The notes under the pieces were generated by a model. It had not been told where the DNA came from, searched no databases, and saw only the letters and a program-made list of their open reading frames with translations. Below are positions 1-13,611 of a stretch of 64,000 nucleotides of DNA, in pieces (within the stretch, counting starts at the first letter, position 1; the number at the start of each line of letters is the position of its first letter). The translations under genes were made by a program, and so were the position numbers. The DNA comes from Atrichornis clamosus. Its lineage: Eukaryota; Chordata; Aves; Passeriformes; Menuridae. The DNA lies in contig WBMZ01003043.1 in the NCBI GenBank assembly GCA_013400975.1, forward strand, positions 1 through 64,000, read 5' to 3'.

Positions 1-1409
1 CCAGGCCTTGCAAATCCAACATACTCAGCCATGGCTGTTCTAAGCCGTGAAGAAATAATTACTCTTCTCTGTGCCACAAGCAAGAATGAGGCTTGAGATG
101 ACTGGATATTGGCCAGGACACTCCAGAAGAGGCAATTTTTTTAGGAAGACAAAACCCACTGCAAATTATCACTTTTCATTACTTCTTAAAATATCTGCCA
201 ATGACATGATATGGTGATACGGCTTAAAATCTCTCTCATGCAATTTCTGGCACAACGGTGACCCTGGCAAGTTTCTCAGACAGGAGGATTTTCTTCAGTA
301 TGTCTCTGCTGTGTATCAGTTTGTCATGAAATGTTGAGCATGTGTTGTTTAATGTCAGGCGGAAGCACAGCTTGGCTACTGCTTATGCTCCTTCACCATT
401 TCCCTTCTCATCAAAGCCTGCTCATTTCCTGAGCAAGTGTTCACTTCGTTTGTGTGCTTGCAGTAAGCATCAAGCAAAATCTACCCATTCTAACAGAACC
501 TCTCGGGAAAAACCAATACCATTATACTTTTATGACTGATGAATTTAAAATTACCTCATGAGAAGCTGCTGGCAACGTCAAAAAGAAAACTGTGATGAAT
601 TATAGCTTTCTGTTTACCTGCCTTTGCAAAGCATGTTGGGATATGTCCTCTAGCAGAGGTATCTTCCCCTTTGGGATTATGGACGAGACGTGCTAAACAC
701 TCACTTCAGATTTAATAGAGATGGAAGCTTTTCCCAGGTAGCTGATCCCATATATTTATATAAAGTACTTGTCTGTAGCCACCAGCAGCAATGATTTCTG
801 TACTTGTGGTACATGATTTCTGTGTAGTTTAATTCCTGCAGAATAAGGCAAAGTGAAAATGTTTTGACTTTGCGAGATCCAGGAATACAGACATCTATGA
901 CACTGGTGAAAGATGAGTTCTAAATATAACCCTCTCAGAACCAGAGAGGGATAATCATGACAAGCAAAAATATTTGTTTTCTAATAACAAATGGCAGCTG
1001 GATTAAGACACTGGGTCACCCATGCCCGGAGCACTTATTCAAGTCTTTAATTTTCTAAAGTTCAACTGGCAGCAAGGGCCTCTGTTTGAGTTATTTTGAT
1101 GGTTTTGGTATTAATCATTATGGCATGCAGTAAATATTCTTTTTGTAAATGCAGTTCAAATTATGAATCGACCAAAAAATATTCAACCCCCTGTTCTGAG
1201 AGTCTGCAAATATTTGAAGTGGCTTGGAGTCATGTGACAAATTATCTTCCATAAACATCTGTACTTAAATTCCCCACAAAGGTAAGACACACTGCTTCCT
1301 ATCAACAAATTCTGCAAATTGCTTTCTTACACTAAGAAACCAAACCCACAGAAATGCCGATTATTCTAAATCCAAAGGACATAGTGAAAACACATTCTGT
1401 AAAATGACA
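1..1409. other. Unique non-coding DNA, nothing specific seen
   Basis: This AT-rich stretch has no open frame longer than about 65 codons, no recognisable repeat family and no RNA gene that I can see. Poly-purine and poly-pyrimidine runs are short. It may be intergenic or intronic. Confidence 0.6.
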
Positions 1410-1670
1410 ACTAGGTAGTAGAGCTTTATTTATAATTGTGAAATAAATATCAGTTAATCAACACCAGGAGCACCAATTTCTATCTTCCATTTAGGTGAAA
1501 TTTCAGCTGCCTAACTCATTATCAGCTTGCAGCAATGCCTGCTAATCAGTTGCAGTCACATTAGACAAAGTACAATTCATCTGATATGGCAGTAATTAAA
1601 TCATACTCCGGGGAAAAGATAATGGTGAATTATAAGATATCTTGAGAAATTATAATAATTACTCCATAGG
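1410..1670. promoter_or_regulatory. AT-rich homeodomain-motif block (candidate enhancer)
   Basis: The block holds a cluster of TAATTA/CAATTA/TTAATC-like cores, the usual recognition sequence of homeodomain proteins (for example 'cagtaattaaatc' near 1590 and 'ataataattact' near 1650). These are mixed with 'cagcttgcagca' and 'gctaatcagttgcag' segments. It contains no frame and no repeat. The balanced, non-repetitive texture is typical of vertebrate conserved non-coding elements, but AT-rich DNA produces such cores by chance, so the call is inference only. Confidence 0.22.
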
Positions 1671-4600
1671 GGTTCTATTCTAGTAGGGCTTAAATACTTT
1701 TAAGACTTTGTAGAAAATACTTAATTTGTAAAAAAACCTGTTAATAATAAAAGTAAACAAAACCTAAATACTGTTAATCTTATCCATCACAAACATGTCT
1801 GGCATCATTGCAGCTCTTCTGCTTTAACTTTATCCCCAAAGTGCTTTTGCTTGTCTCTGGAAGCCACTAGATTATTCACCAAAATTGAAGTGAGCACATG
1901 ACTCTATTTAATTCACTGTGGCTTGATAGCTCTTGTGTAGATGAGAAGCCAAGGCCAAGAACACTGAGCCAAAAGGAGAAACACCACTAGGGAGTGGAGT
2001 GAGGAGCCCAATATCTAGAAAGGGGATCTAAAATACAGAGAACAGTAAAGAACTAGGAAAATCCAGAGTTTGGGAGAAGGAAGCAGAGGCCAAACCTGAC
2101 ATTTCCTAATAAAATTTAAGTTATTGTAATCTGCAAAAAGGATAAGACTTGTCTTGAGTCCCGGCTCCATTGAACAGCACTGGATCTCTAAGATCTGCAC
2201 CTACATTCAGGATATCAGTAGGATTATGGGTCTCATCCTGCTCTGTTAGTGTCAGTTGTTTGAGGGTTTCATTTCCTCTTGATTTCTTGAAAGCAAAACT
2301 AAATACTTAAGGAAATCTGAAAATTAGAGAAGACATTCCTACTCGTGTAATTTGTCCAATGTTCTAATATAAAGCAAATACACTGGATTCATATTAGCAT
2401 TTGATATTTTATATAAAGAATAAAATGAATGTGAAAGAAAAAATGCATGTATCTTCTGAAAGTGCTTATTGGAATGAATCTGGGAAGCTCGGATCTTATC
2501 ATGCCTCGTTTGGTCTTTTTCATAGAGTCTTTTTCTGGTAAAGAAATCAGACTTGACTGTTTCAAAGACCTAGGGCCCTGAACATAGTTCCCATCTTTTC
2601 TTTCTCTGGTACAATGGGCAATTTGTGACGGTTACCGCACAACTCTCGGACAAGCACTTTGTGACCCTGGTGATTCACTACCACTAACTCTGTCAGTTTA
2701 GCTTAAAATCACTTCAATTAGCATTTCAATGTGAGATGATTCCTCTTCATGGTAAAGTCTGATGCAAATATCCATTTTGCTCTTCTGCTGTGTCATCACT
2801 TACCCTGAATGAATGTCCTTTTACACTTCGATTATCCATCAGACCCTCTAATTCTTTGGTTGTTCAAAGGTAAAAAAGGGTCAAAGCAAGTTAGTACAGT
2901 CCCAAAAATGAGTAAGAAGTGTTTCCCCAATTGTTTGCTTTTCAGCTGTATGAAGTAGTGTGTTTCTGTGGAACTCTTCTCACATAGTTTAAGACTATTT
3001 GAGCTGTTAGAACTCAGAATTACACCATCTTCTTATGAAGAATTGAACTTGCCTAACCCTCTTTTATAACAAATACAAATAGAGAGAAACTTAAAATGAA
3101 AGAAAATATAGTAGAGTTCAAACAGGGTTGAATATTGGATATTAAATTAATAAAACTTCCACGCCATGATTTTTTTAAGAATATGAAAGAAACACAGCGC
3201 ACTTTCTTCTGAGACTCTCCTCGGGAGATGAATGCTTTGCAAATCACATTCCCCTGACAACACAGCAGCATTTCACATTGCCAGCAGCTAGGCTGGATCT
3301 GGCTTATTAATATGGCATGAAAATAGGTAAGTTCTGAAAGGAGCACCCCATTGTGTAGGTGTAACTGTGCAGCTTGCCAGCACCTGTAGTGCCTGTGAGG
3401 CAGCACCGGCTATGCCACAACACTGCATCGTTAGCCAGGTAAGGGACACCCAGCTAGTCCAGGCAGGTAAGAGACAGATACGGGGCAAAGGGGGGACAGC
3501 ATCTGTCCCAGGAGATGTGTCAGCCAGATGCTGTCCTGCCTCCACTGCCAGCGTTTTGATGCCAGCTGTGGATCCATGTGGCCTAGCAGTGCCAGCACTT
3601 GGGCTTCTCCTGAACTCTACAGCTACACCAAGCATTCTTCTGGTAACTCTGAGGAGAGACACACATGTCTAACACTGTCAGGAGTACAGAGCCATGTATA
3701 CACTTATACTGGATGCTGTGGGCTCTCCAGGCTCTCCCTTCTCTCAAAGCATCCCTCACTGCCATCTAAAAGAGATTAATCTTTTTCTTTAAATTAGTGG
3801 TGCTGTTCTCTAGGCTCATGCATGACTCCAAACTGCTGTAATTGTGCTAGATGGCAGGCCATCAAAACACATTTGCACCTGAAGAGATGGTTATTGGTTG
3901 GCCCACACAGAAAATAATCGAGTTTTTAAAATTCTGAGTAGGTGATGAACAAATTTTTTTAATGCCTTAAACCCACGCATGAGAAGATCCAGGAAAGGAT
4001 GAGCATAGCAAACACTGGATGGCTCATACACAGGTATGCACAGAAGCTGAGATTTGTTCCTCACAATTGTTGGGCTGCCTCATTTAATGACTGTTAGGAA
4101 GCACAAGTATCAAAATGCAGAGAGAAATCATTTAATTGAATATTTTTGACTCAGGAAACTTCAAAAGAATACCTGATCAAAGCAGCACAGATAAATGTCT
4201 GTAATATTACTCTGACTGATCTCCTTCTGAAGTGCCAACACAGACATTACGTGCTGAGTGCACTCTTCTACCTGGAGTAGATCTAATATATATTCGTACA
4301 TACTTTCAGATTGTCAAATCTGATTTTTCTCTAGTCTTTTTTCATTAAATACATACTTTCCCCCAACTCTTACTGAGTTGCATCCACTGTTCTGGGAAGA
4401 TCCCCAAATCAGGAGTCCTCAGATGGAAAGGAGTGTTGACTGCATTGCTCACAGCAGATCACATTTGCACTGGTGCTCACCCTACACACTCTACAGGAAT
4501 GGATTCACCATTTAACCATTCAATAACCTCCTAACTTGACTTGCTACTCACGATCTTTATATTTTTGAGGGGGTTGTGGATGACACATTCAATAATGCAT

Positions 4601-6609
4601 TTATTCTTTTGCATATGGGCCATAAGGTAGGAACACTGAGGTGGATGTGAATTTTCACTTGCAAATGAAATATCTGACATCTATTGCCAGTGATTCAATA
4701 CTGCTGATTCATGTTCTCCCTATTTTCAAATCTTCTTTTAATTTTTTGATGGCAGTACAGCTCAGTTGTTAGTACCACTTCTGTATTTCTGACTTGCCTA
4801 TAAGCAGCTGACCATCATTCAGTCCTAGCAGCCAGTTCTCTACTTTTACAGCTCTTCCTTTTTTCCACTTCATATTAGCTCTGGTAGCAGTCATGGTTCA
4901 AAGCTGTGGAGGCTATCCAGTGTGGGCGGGTGCCAGGATGCTGGGCTCCAGCTCTGGCCCACAGCTCAGTGAGGAGCACAAGCTGCTTCCCTTTTTCATT
5001 CCTCTGCCATGCTCTAACAAATAAACTTGAGCTTCCAAATGGGAACCTCTGTATGATATTGAGGAGCTGAAGAAAACCAAGTCCAGGGATATGAATGAAT
5101 CACATCTGCTTTCACCCCAGCGATGGGCAGCAGGCTGCAGACTGCCAGGACACATTCAGCAGATTTAGCACGCAAGGGGAAGCTCAGGTTTCTCCTTCAC
5201 TAGTAGGATCAGCAGTGGCTTTACACACCCTTCTCCATAGTGCATGGAACTGGCATCTCTTCTCCCTCCTCTGCAGCAAGGTGCCAAAATCTGTCCATCT
5301 TTGAATCCTGGTATCCCCCATCACCAGCAAAGCCGGGCCAGCAAGTGTTGTCAGTGCTGCTTTGTGCCTGGGCAGCCTCCCAGGCAGGGCTTCTCCAGCA
5401 TGCCTGGGGCTTCAGAGGGCCCCTTGAGTCACAGCTCCCTTTGAAAAGGGTCAGAAATTTCAGCTGATCATTTGTTCTGCATGTGACCCAAGCTTCAGAC
5501 TCCACATTGCTGCCCACACCCATCTCCCCTAATCAAAAAGCAACGTGAGCATCACTGGAAAGGCTCTTGTGTTCAGTTGGCCCTGGTGGCTGGTTCTGGG
5601 ACACGTGGGTCAAAGGCTAACGAGGCTTGTTGGCCAAAACATCCGGACTAGAATGTTCTTTTGCATGGCTGTAGCCCAGCCTGGTGTGGCACTGGGTTCT
5701 GCCGTAGTCTGTTCACCCCTGTGAGAGCAGGGACTGCACCTTTCTGCCTGGTCAGTGGCAGGCAAGGCTCTGCGCCCTGGCAGCCCTGTCTCCCAAGGGG
5801 AGCTCTGCCTGTTGGGCAGTGCAAAGATTTCGAGTCCAGTCCTCAACTGAGCTTAGGGGTGTGCTGGGCTATTCTTGCCAGCAGCAGCCTTGTTTTAACT
5901 AGAAGTAGAACACTAGATAAAAAGAAAATCTGAACACCCTATCTTCAAAGTCTTATTGTTTACCTTAGGCTTAAATTTCGTTGTTTAATCGTCTCCCTGT
6001 GAGAGACTGAAATGTTAATAGTTAACAACGCAAAACAATTGCCCATTTGTGGAAGAGACAAGGTGCTTTACTGTGGCAGGATTTGCATCCCTCAAGGGTA
6101 GGAGGTGAGATTTGGGGGTGTGGTGGCAAAACCTCTGATCCACATAAGGCAGAGGGAGTGAACATCCACCACCGAGGCTACAAGCCAGGCTTTGAGCCAG
6201 ATAAGAGTAAAATCCTGTGAGGTGGGATTGTGCTTTTCATGCCAGTTGTCCTCCCTTACACATCCTCCCCTCCCTAGGGAAGGTCATATTCACGTGGGAC
6301 ACTCACATTCACACATAGGCTACCTTGACATGACAGGAAGCTCTAATGTCTTAGAAGGTGTCATAAACCATCAAAGGTCCCCGAAGCACCTCCAGACTCA
6401 TTTCTGAGGCCTTCCACCAGAGGACTGAAATCCTCCCCATGGTACATGGCATTCCCAGCTAGCCTGAAAGTATATTTATTAATTAACTGAACTCCATGTT
6501 TCACAGGCTCCCCCCACCCCAATGGATCAAGATTGTGACCATCACATTGTAACAGTGAAGTCTTCTCGTGGGATCAGTGGGTGGTGCTATCTTTCTACTC
6601 TTCTCCTTA
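1671..6609. other. Unique non-coding DNA
   Basis: No gene or clear transposon is seen. Open frames at 3053-3779 and 4913-5933 overlap on both strands and carry no known domain. They lie in slightly GC-richer DNA where stop codons are scarcer. The stretch ends at a long pyrimidine run. Confidence 0.6.
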
Positions 6610-6720
6610 CTTTCTTTTCTCTCTTTTTCTTTTTCTTTTTCTCTTTCTTTTCCTTTTTCTTTTTCTTTTTCTTCTTCTTTTTCTTTTTCTTTTTTTCTTT
6701 CTTCTTTTCTTTTCTTTTCT
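6610..6720. repeat. 111-base pure pyrimidine tract, (CTTTTT)n-like
   Basis: From the last purine at 6609 to the guanine at 6721 the plus strand holds only C and T, mostly as CTTTTT, CTTTT and CTT units. The minus strand is therefore an unbroken purine run, which creates misleading Lys/Glu-rich and Phe/Ser-rich open frames at 6501-7068. The interrupted hexamer texture suggests an old, slippage-grown low-complexity tract. Homopurine-homopyrimidine runs of this length can form triplex (H-DNA) structures and often stall polymerases. Confidence 0.95.
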
Positions 6721-9700
6721 GAAAGACTGATCATTCAGTGTCGTTTCACTCTAATCCACCCCAAGGGATCTATTACCAAGAGCCTGGGCTACCCTTGCCT
6801 TCAGGGTCAGGTGGTAAGACTCCCACTAAGCCAGGCAGAAGCAGGAACTTTTTATTACTGTTGCAAAGTTGCTGGAACACTTCAGGAGCTGGGAAATTGT
6901 GATAGTCAAGGCTTGCTGCTGTGCAGGGGCCAGCTGGGCAGGCAGCAGGTTGCTGGGGTCCTGTGTGAACAGAGGAAGGCAGTCCCATGGCTGAGGCCAG
7001 GACAAACCTGTAGCCAAGTCTGCTCAGCCTGTGGCCTGCATGTGATCCTGGGGATCTTTACCTTGTGATGGAGATTTCCCAGCCATAAAATGAGGATAAA
7101 TGACATTTTTGCAAATGTCCAGCTACACATGCATAAACAGCAGTCACCACTCTTTGCCCTCCCCTGCACTCAATTAACACATATTTTAATGGCTGCATTA
7201 ACCCTTGTTCACTGCCTCCCTCCCTCTCTCCAACACCTTCATGGATCATCTTCAGGATAACGTGTCTAAAAATAACCTTTCCTCACGCAAACTCCCCACT
7301 TTGGGGGAGGTGCAGACAGGCTTGTGGGTTGCTGCAGTCACTCCCATCCCCACAACCCCCGTTCTCCATTCTGCCAACACCTTGTTCATATGAGGCCACA
7401 CTGAGCGTGTGTGTTGAAATCTACGCTCCCAAAGAGGGCTATTTATCAAGCCTACAAGATTCAAAACTGCAAGACCCTGAATTTCATAGTCATTTGCAGC
7501 GTCAGAAGCTGCTAATGGCCCATAAAATTTAGCAACTTCTCCATAAGCTGCTGGTTAATGAAAAATCGGTTAAATTGTTCACAGATCAGCTGGCCTGGTG
7601 CCCTCTGATTCAGGGGATGCTTTTCCTGGCAAAGGTTACATTAACCATGCTGGGGAAGCAGGGAGAGAAGTTCGGGCATTTTGCTGGAGACTGTGACTTT
7701 TCCTCGGTGGGATGGGCGCAAAGAATCCCTACACCAGCTGTGCAGGATGGGACCCTCTCAGACACGCTGAGAGCACTCTCAGCCACTGCTGCAGTACGGG
7801 TGCCCAACCTGACGCTGCCGGGACCAAAGCCAGGGTTTGTGATTGGAGAGGAGTTCAATTTAGTGAGGCCGTTTTCTAGAGATGGATGCACATTCAGTGA
7901 GTCTCTATTCTGATTTAGAATTGAAACCACAAAGCTGACTTTCTCCTTTCTGGGACAGCTGCACACTGAGCGATGGGGAGTTCCTGCCTGCACATTTCTG
8001 CAGCTCTTTGGGCTATGGAGTCTGAGTAAAAGGACATCACAGCACTTAGCTGGCCTCCTGCAGAGCCTTTTTTGTCTTGTGTTGTGCCTGATGCTGCTGC
8101 TGTTGCCTCTCACAGCAGCCACTGCTGTACCTTGGGCCAGTTTCATGACACACACTCTGTCCTACGTTTGGGTGCAGGACTCTGGCTGCAGCACAGAGCA
8201 AGGATTTGGCATCCGCACCGAGGAAGCAGTCTGATGTCAGCACAAATTAGCGCTGCTCACCATACTGACATTGCAAGGCCTCAGCTGTCAGTGCTGGCAT
8301 TTATGATGCTGTGTATTTTAACTAATTAGGCACTCACAGCCCAGCCGGTGCAACCCATCCATCTTGCAAATGCTGGATGTTTTTGCACTGGCATATGCTA
8401 CAGTAATGAGAATCTATGTTGCTAATGACTTTGCACAGCCCATTTTTTCAGCCACCTTTGCAAATCTGCATTATGCTGGGAATGTACAGAGGAGAAAACT
8501 CTGGCCTCAACATGCCAAAGATGTGTTTCTGCACGGCAAACCCCAGACCTGTGTTGCTCTGACATGGCCAGAGCACTATGGCAGAGATGCTGCTCCCACC
8601 AAAGCAAACACGCAACTGTGAGAAAGCAATTCCTATTGCAGGCACTAGAAGAGATGAGATTTCTGCAGTTAGATCCCTTAAACATGTTTCACTGAATTTT
8701 CACACTGTCTTTCTTTTCCTTGGGCAAGCTTTCAGGTTTTCTCTGTTGGTGAGTAGCTGCCTCTTTTTCTCACTCCAATCTGCAAGTTAAATCTGTCCCT
8801 TTTCCCTGGTGGGGGAGCAGGCATGGGGCCTGCCCATCGGGTGGTGAGGCTGCTGCCTACCTTTCAGGGTTAAGGCCTTGGAAAAGTAGCAGCTGCTTGA
8901 AGCAGTCAAGAGAAGAGAATTCCTTCCATCACCTTCAAAAGTGCCATACCCTCCTCAAGAGATTTACCAGATGTTCTGATTAAGGCAGTTCAATTGCAGT
9001 GTTTTAAAGCCTTTTCCACCTGCTCCCTACAAGCTCCTCTCTGTGGGCAAAAGTAGCTCTAATTAAATATTCCTCCTGCTGCGAGGACTCCTCCCTCACC
9101 TTTCCAGAAGCCAGCATTTTACAGACACCCTCCGGGACCGCTCTGCAGAGGCTAACTCCTCTACCTTTTGTTTTTTCTCCCCTGCAGTGGAAATCAAAAT
9201 TCAGGGATTTGAAACCTGGGCAGCACAGAGCAGGAGATCTCCTTCCTAAAGCCCTCCCTCCAGCACTGACCACTGTTCAGAACCCCCCTGCCCCACCTTG
9301 GGTACCACCAGTTCGAGTCTTTTTAGCAGTCACCACCTCTGGAAATGCTCTCAATGTGTAGGGAGAAGCCTGGAGCCCCCCAGCCCTTTCCTATCCAGTG
9401 TGCAGTCTGACTCGTCAGAGTGGAGACTTCATGGCAGTCCCCAGCTCACAGAAAAGCCCTACAGTCAGGTGGGGGAACTTCAGAGATCAGGGTCTCACTC
9501 TAGCTGGCTCCTTAGGGGCTGATTCTGAGGGGAGGGACTGGACTGTGTAGAGGACAACAAAATGTAGCATCAGAGTAAGGGAGGCAGACAGCCCAGGTAC
9601 CAAATTTGCTGGTACAAAACTCAGGCTACTCTTCCCGCTGTAGGAGCTCCCTTGCTCTGATACTGTTAGGAAGAAAAGCTCTTCCCTCCTGCAGAGCCCC

Positions 9701-10309
9701 ACAGCTCTGATGGCCAAATAAACATATACAGAGGGTCCTACTCCTTGTGCTGAAATAAATGGGTATTTACTCTGAGTCAGAGCATGCAGGAAGACCATCC
9801 CCATGGAGCCCTCCATGCCCATCAATCCCTTTCCACTCATATTCCAACAGAAATCAGACATGGGTTTGCTTTAGATTCTGGCTCTTTGCCACTGAGAGTC
9901 CCCTTAGCACAGAGGGGGATCTGGCAGGATCAATAAAATGCCATCCCTGGCCTCAAGTCCCACTGCTGCCTCAAGCCACAGACAGGCTGCCCCTCACCTC
10001 CACTCACATCTGGTGGTGCCTTCTGACTGCCTGAGCCTCCATTTTTATTTCTCTTGATAGGCAGACTTCTTCAAGCTGCCCACCAGCTGCAGGAGCAGCT
10101 TCACCCCTCCTTGAAAAGGCCAAGATAGAAAATCTTCTTAAGCAAATCCTCTGCTGATAAGTGCTATTCAGATGATGGGATTAATATTTTCTCTATTTTG
10201 GAGGCACTCAAGCGTGCAGGTGAATATATGCCCATTTAGCATGTTTTTGAGCAGTAAATATGCTTTCCCCCTCCGAAGGGCTCTTTGCCTTTTAACCCTC
10301 CCTGGATGA
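6721..10309. other. Unique non-coding DNA, moderately GC-rich in places
   Basis: No supported gene. A 181-codon minus-strand frame at 7610-8155 has no recognisable domain and overlaps a plus-strand frame. Around 7480-7700 and 8340-8490 the sequence is non-repetitive and has the mixed texture of conserved non-coding DNA. No motif there is strong enough for a separate call. Confidence 0.5.
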
Positions 10310-10450
10310 CTAGATGCAAGCCCGGGATTTTAGTGTCACAGGACTCAGCGGAGCCAATCCCCATAGTAACGGGGCAGCCACGCATGAATCCAGAGCTGCA
10401 GCAGGTCCGAGTGCTGCAGTGCTCGGTCCAGGCACGTATCCAGCATCTGG
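10310..10450. promoter_or_regulatory. Promoter-like patch with CCAAT box and RFX-type X-box
   Basis: A CCAAT pentamer at 10354-10358 overlaps an X-box-like site at 10357-10370 that reads ATCCCC-AT-AGTAAC. The RFX family consensus is roughly GTHNCC-AT-RGNAAC. The right half matches fully and the left half differs at one base. The surrounding ~125 bases carry about seven CpGs in an otherwise CpG-poor region. RFX and NF-Y sites often sit together in promoters of ciliary and MHC class II genes, but no transcript is evident here, so this could equally be an enhancer or chance. Confidence 0.3.
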
Positions 10451-13400
10451 CTATACACGTGCATAAGTATACATAAAACTAATCTGTGCTTGCTCAGCCA
10501 ATACAGGATGTGCACAAGACAGGAAAATGCTGGTCAGAATGTGGCCCCCTTGATGTGCAGAGCTGGCACACATGATGTGTCCAGAAACCGTAAAAACGGC
10601 TAAAGGATTGAACACTGCTCCATCAAATGTGCCTATCACAGCCCCAAAATTATCAGAAGATGATTTCCCAAGTTGTGTTTTTCAAACAGTTTATATTTGC
10701 ATATTTTCCTCAAAAAACATCATCCTCTAAAATGGGACCTGCTGTAGCCTTACCATTAATTTTCCTGGAAGGGCTACAAAACTGTGCAGCTAGCACCACT
10801 TACTGGCAAAGCTACAGATGCAGGCGTTCAACAATTCTACTTCACAAGCTTTTTGCACAGAAATGCTGAATGCAAATCCTAGTGATAGTGTTTGAATAAA
10901 CTAAACAAATGTAGGACATGATTTCTCCTTTTCCCTGCTGGAAAAAAAGAAAAAAAGGAAACTGAAAATCCTCTTTAAAACAACTTCCAAATAGCTTCCA
11001 GTAACAAGAGTCCTTGCAATGTAGAGCTATAAACTTTCACTCAATTCATTATATCTCTGCATGCTGATAGCATAACTACTTTCAGTCCAACCTCTACAGC
11101 AATGGACAAAAATCAATGGCCAGTTTGGGAGCAAGAGAGGTGGATCTGCATCTTTTCTTTTGACACTTCAAAGGAGTGGTTCATCTCACTCAGATGCATA
11201 TATATGGTTTTTTTAATATATTTGTGTTTGTGCTTATCTGCCAGAGAGGTGGATGGGCAACTGTGCCCATCATCTTTAAAACCTCAAGAAAAAAGTCCTA
11301 TTTTTAAAACCCCAAGAAAATCAACCTCATGTTGAGACATTCTGCTCCCCTGAACATTTCCTCATGATTGATAATCTGATAACATGTCCCACTTGTGGGG
11401 TAGCTGCCTTCAATATTATTCGTGTTCCTTTAATCATGGCCAACAGTTTCTGCTTCTTAACAGAGGGTCTTTACAGCCACACTCCAGGCTGTCTCCTCCC
11501 TCAGTACCTGTGATTCGTTTGGGAAACAAAGCATCAGTTCAGAGGCACTGCAGTGACTTCAATGCAAAGGTCCCTCTACAGCACTTGGCTGCATCTCTGG
11601 CTTCGTTTTACAAACCCCCTTTCTTTCACCCCATGCTGTCTGTGTTAGACTCATTTGTTAAAATTCAGAAAAACGGGGTAATAGGAAGGGAAGAGGTTTA
11701 ACTTCTGGAAAGTTTTTGCTTAGGACAGAACTGTAAGCTCTTAGGCAGCAGCTGTACATGTTGTTTTAGACCAACATCCATAAAGGTGGTCTGCAGTCAC
11801 CTGCTCTCCATCCTCGCTGGACCCCTGCACCCTGATTGTGCCCATCCCACAAGGCATTAGTGTAAGTGTCATTATTTTTGTTCTCTAACTGGAAAGGGCT
11901 TTTTGGTGCCTGATCTCAAATGAATATGAAAAAGTCGCATTTTAGAGCCTTGTCAAGAAGGATCATCCTGAAAAAAAAGGTTCATTCATTAGTTACACTG
12001 GCAGTCTCTTTAATTAGGCGTTGCTGAGTACCTTCAGTCTTTGTGATCTTTAGCATTCCTAGCTTGTTATACTTTATTTACATTTTTTTTGGACACATTT
12101 GTAATTCGTAATTAACACTGTAGAGTCTACTCCAGTTATTTCAAGATGTCACGTACTGTAGATCTTCAGACAAGCTTTCTGGATATCTACTGAATTTAAA
12201 TTACTCCTTTAATCAGACCAGAAAACCTGCATCCTGCATCCTTTTATTGGGGTACAAGAACACCCACCAGAGACATCCAGGGGAAGGTAATCCAGTTTCC
12301 AGGAGGTTTCAGTATGGGAACAAATGAAAGGCACTTACAAAATGAAACCTTTCAAAAGACATTTCTGTCAGGAATTTTAAAAAGAGAATTTGCCTGCAGG
12401 GAAATCCTCTGACAGCAGGCTGTCAAAGGCACATCCCACCAGGGTGGTCTGCGGGAGAGAGCCGAACAGCAAAGATCATGTTGGGATTTCAGGAGACTCA
12501 GGCAGGCATGATGTTTCTTAAAGGAACTGGAAGCTTTGTATCCTGATGGAAGAGCAAGCATTTGTATATCAGATATAAGCCACAGCCCTCAAACAATAAA
12601 TCTTAGCCGGGTGGTACGTGAGGAAACACGGGGTGCTTTTCTGCTTTTGTGGCACACCCCTGTATTGAACTGAACAGCAATTTAAAGAAAGAATCTTCTT
12701 TTCTTCAAGCTGTGATCTTCTTCTGCACCAGTTTGGCCAAATGAATTTTTGCCAATGCCTCCACCCTGATATCCAGTTTCTGTCTACTCAATTTCTATTT
12801 TTAGAATCAGCAGAGAGGGTATTTTGCAGTGGACAATACTATAGGGGACAGAGAACTTGTAGAGATGACAAGAATATTATGTCTCCTCTCTGTCTACCTG
12901 ATCTGATCCTACCAAACCTCTATTTTATCTTCAATAGATTACTCTGATCTTTTAGTCCCAGTGTTATACATCAGTGTAGCACCCTCTAGTCTTTACACTT
13001 ATTGGTAATGGTGATCAATATATGAAAATGACAGCATCTTTCTGAAAAGTCTGTGCTCTTTTTCTCAAGACTGGCTCCCACTACTTTCTACAGATATAAC
13101 CTCTTCTTTAATAGGTGTTTATCTCCCCCTGAGATAAGGCTTGAGCTTATACCTTACAGTGGCTGCCTACTGCCCTTACACTAACAGATAATCACATAAA
13201 TATAACAGGTGCATATTGTTGTGCCACCTCCACAGCTTACACCACCCCAGTTCGTAAGTGCATTATAAAGCCTGAAGAACAGTTCCCAGCAAAAGCACTT
13301 TTTCTTATCCTCAGAACTAGTATAAGGCAAAAGAATGTGATTTATATGTGCAATTGGTAAATCCTGCCCAGATACTCATGCAGAACAGAGCTGGAAGATC

Positions 13401-13573
13401 TGGACCTGGGGATCTCTTTGCCAGAAGAAACGAGGTCTTGATTAGCACAGAGGTAAGAGATAGTGTGACAACCTCCCCTCAGGTTATTGGGATCAGTCAG
13501 CACCACTGGGGCTGCAGTACTGCACAATTAATCATGCTGAGGCTGTTCTCCCTCTGACTTGTTAGCCACAAAA
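10451..13573. other. Unique non-coding DNA
   Basis: Several TAATTA-like cores occur around 12000-12110. I see no repeat family and no credible coding frame in this stretch. Confidence 0.55.
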
Positions 13574-13611
13574 TATTTTTTACTGCAGAAGTATTTTTTA
13601 CTTTACTGCAG
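13574..13611. repeat. Imperfect short direct repeat
   Basis: The unit 'tattttttactgcag' at 13574-13588 recurs at 13592-13611 with a five-base insertion ('ctttactgcag'). It is a small local duplication in AT-rich DNA with no evident function. Confidence 0.8.

Noticed and set aside
6501..7068. Lys/Glu-rich and Phe/Ser-rich frames
   Set aside because: Both are translations of the pure pyrimidine tract and its complement.
7610..8155. 181-codon minus-strand open frame
   Set aside because: No recognisable domain, overlaps an open plus-strand frame, and lies in slightly GC-richer DNA where stops are scarce.
9300..9330. AGTTCGAGTCT, similar to a tRNA B-box
   Set aside because: No A-box at the right distance and no cloverleaf arms can be drawn.
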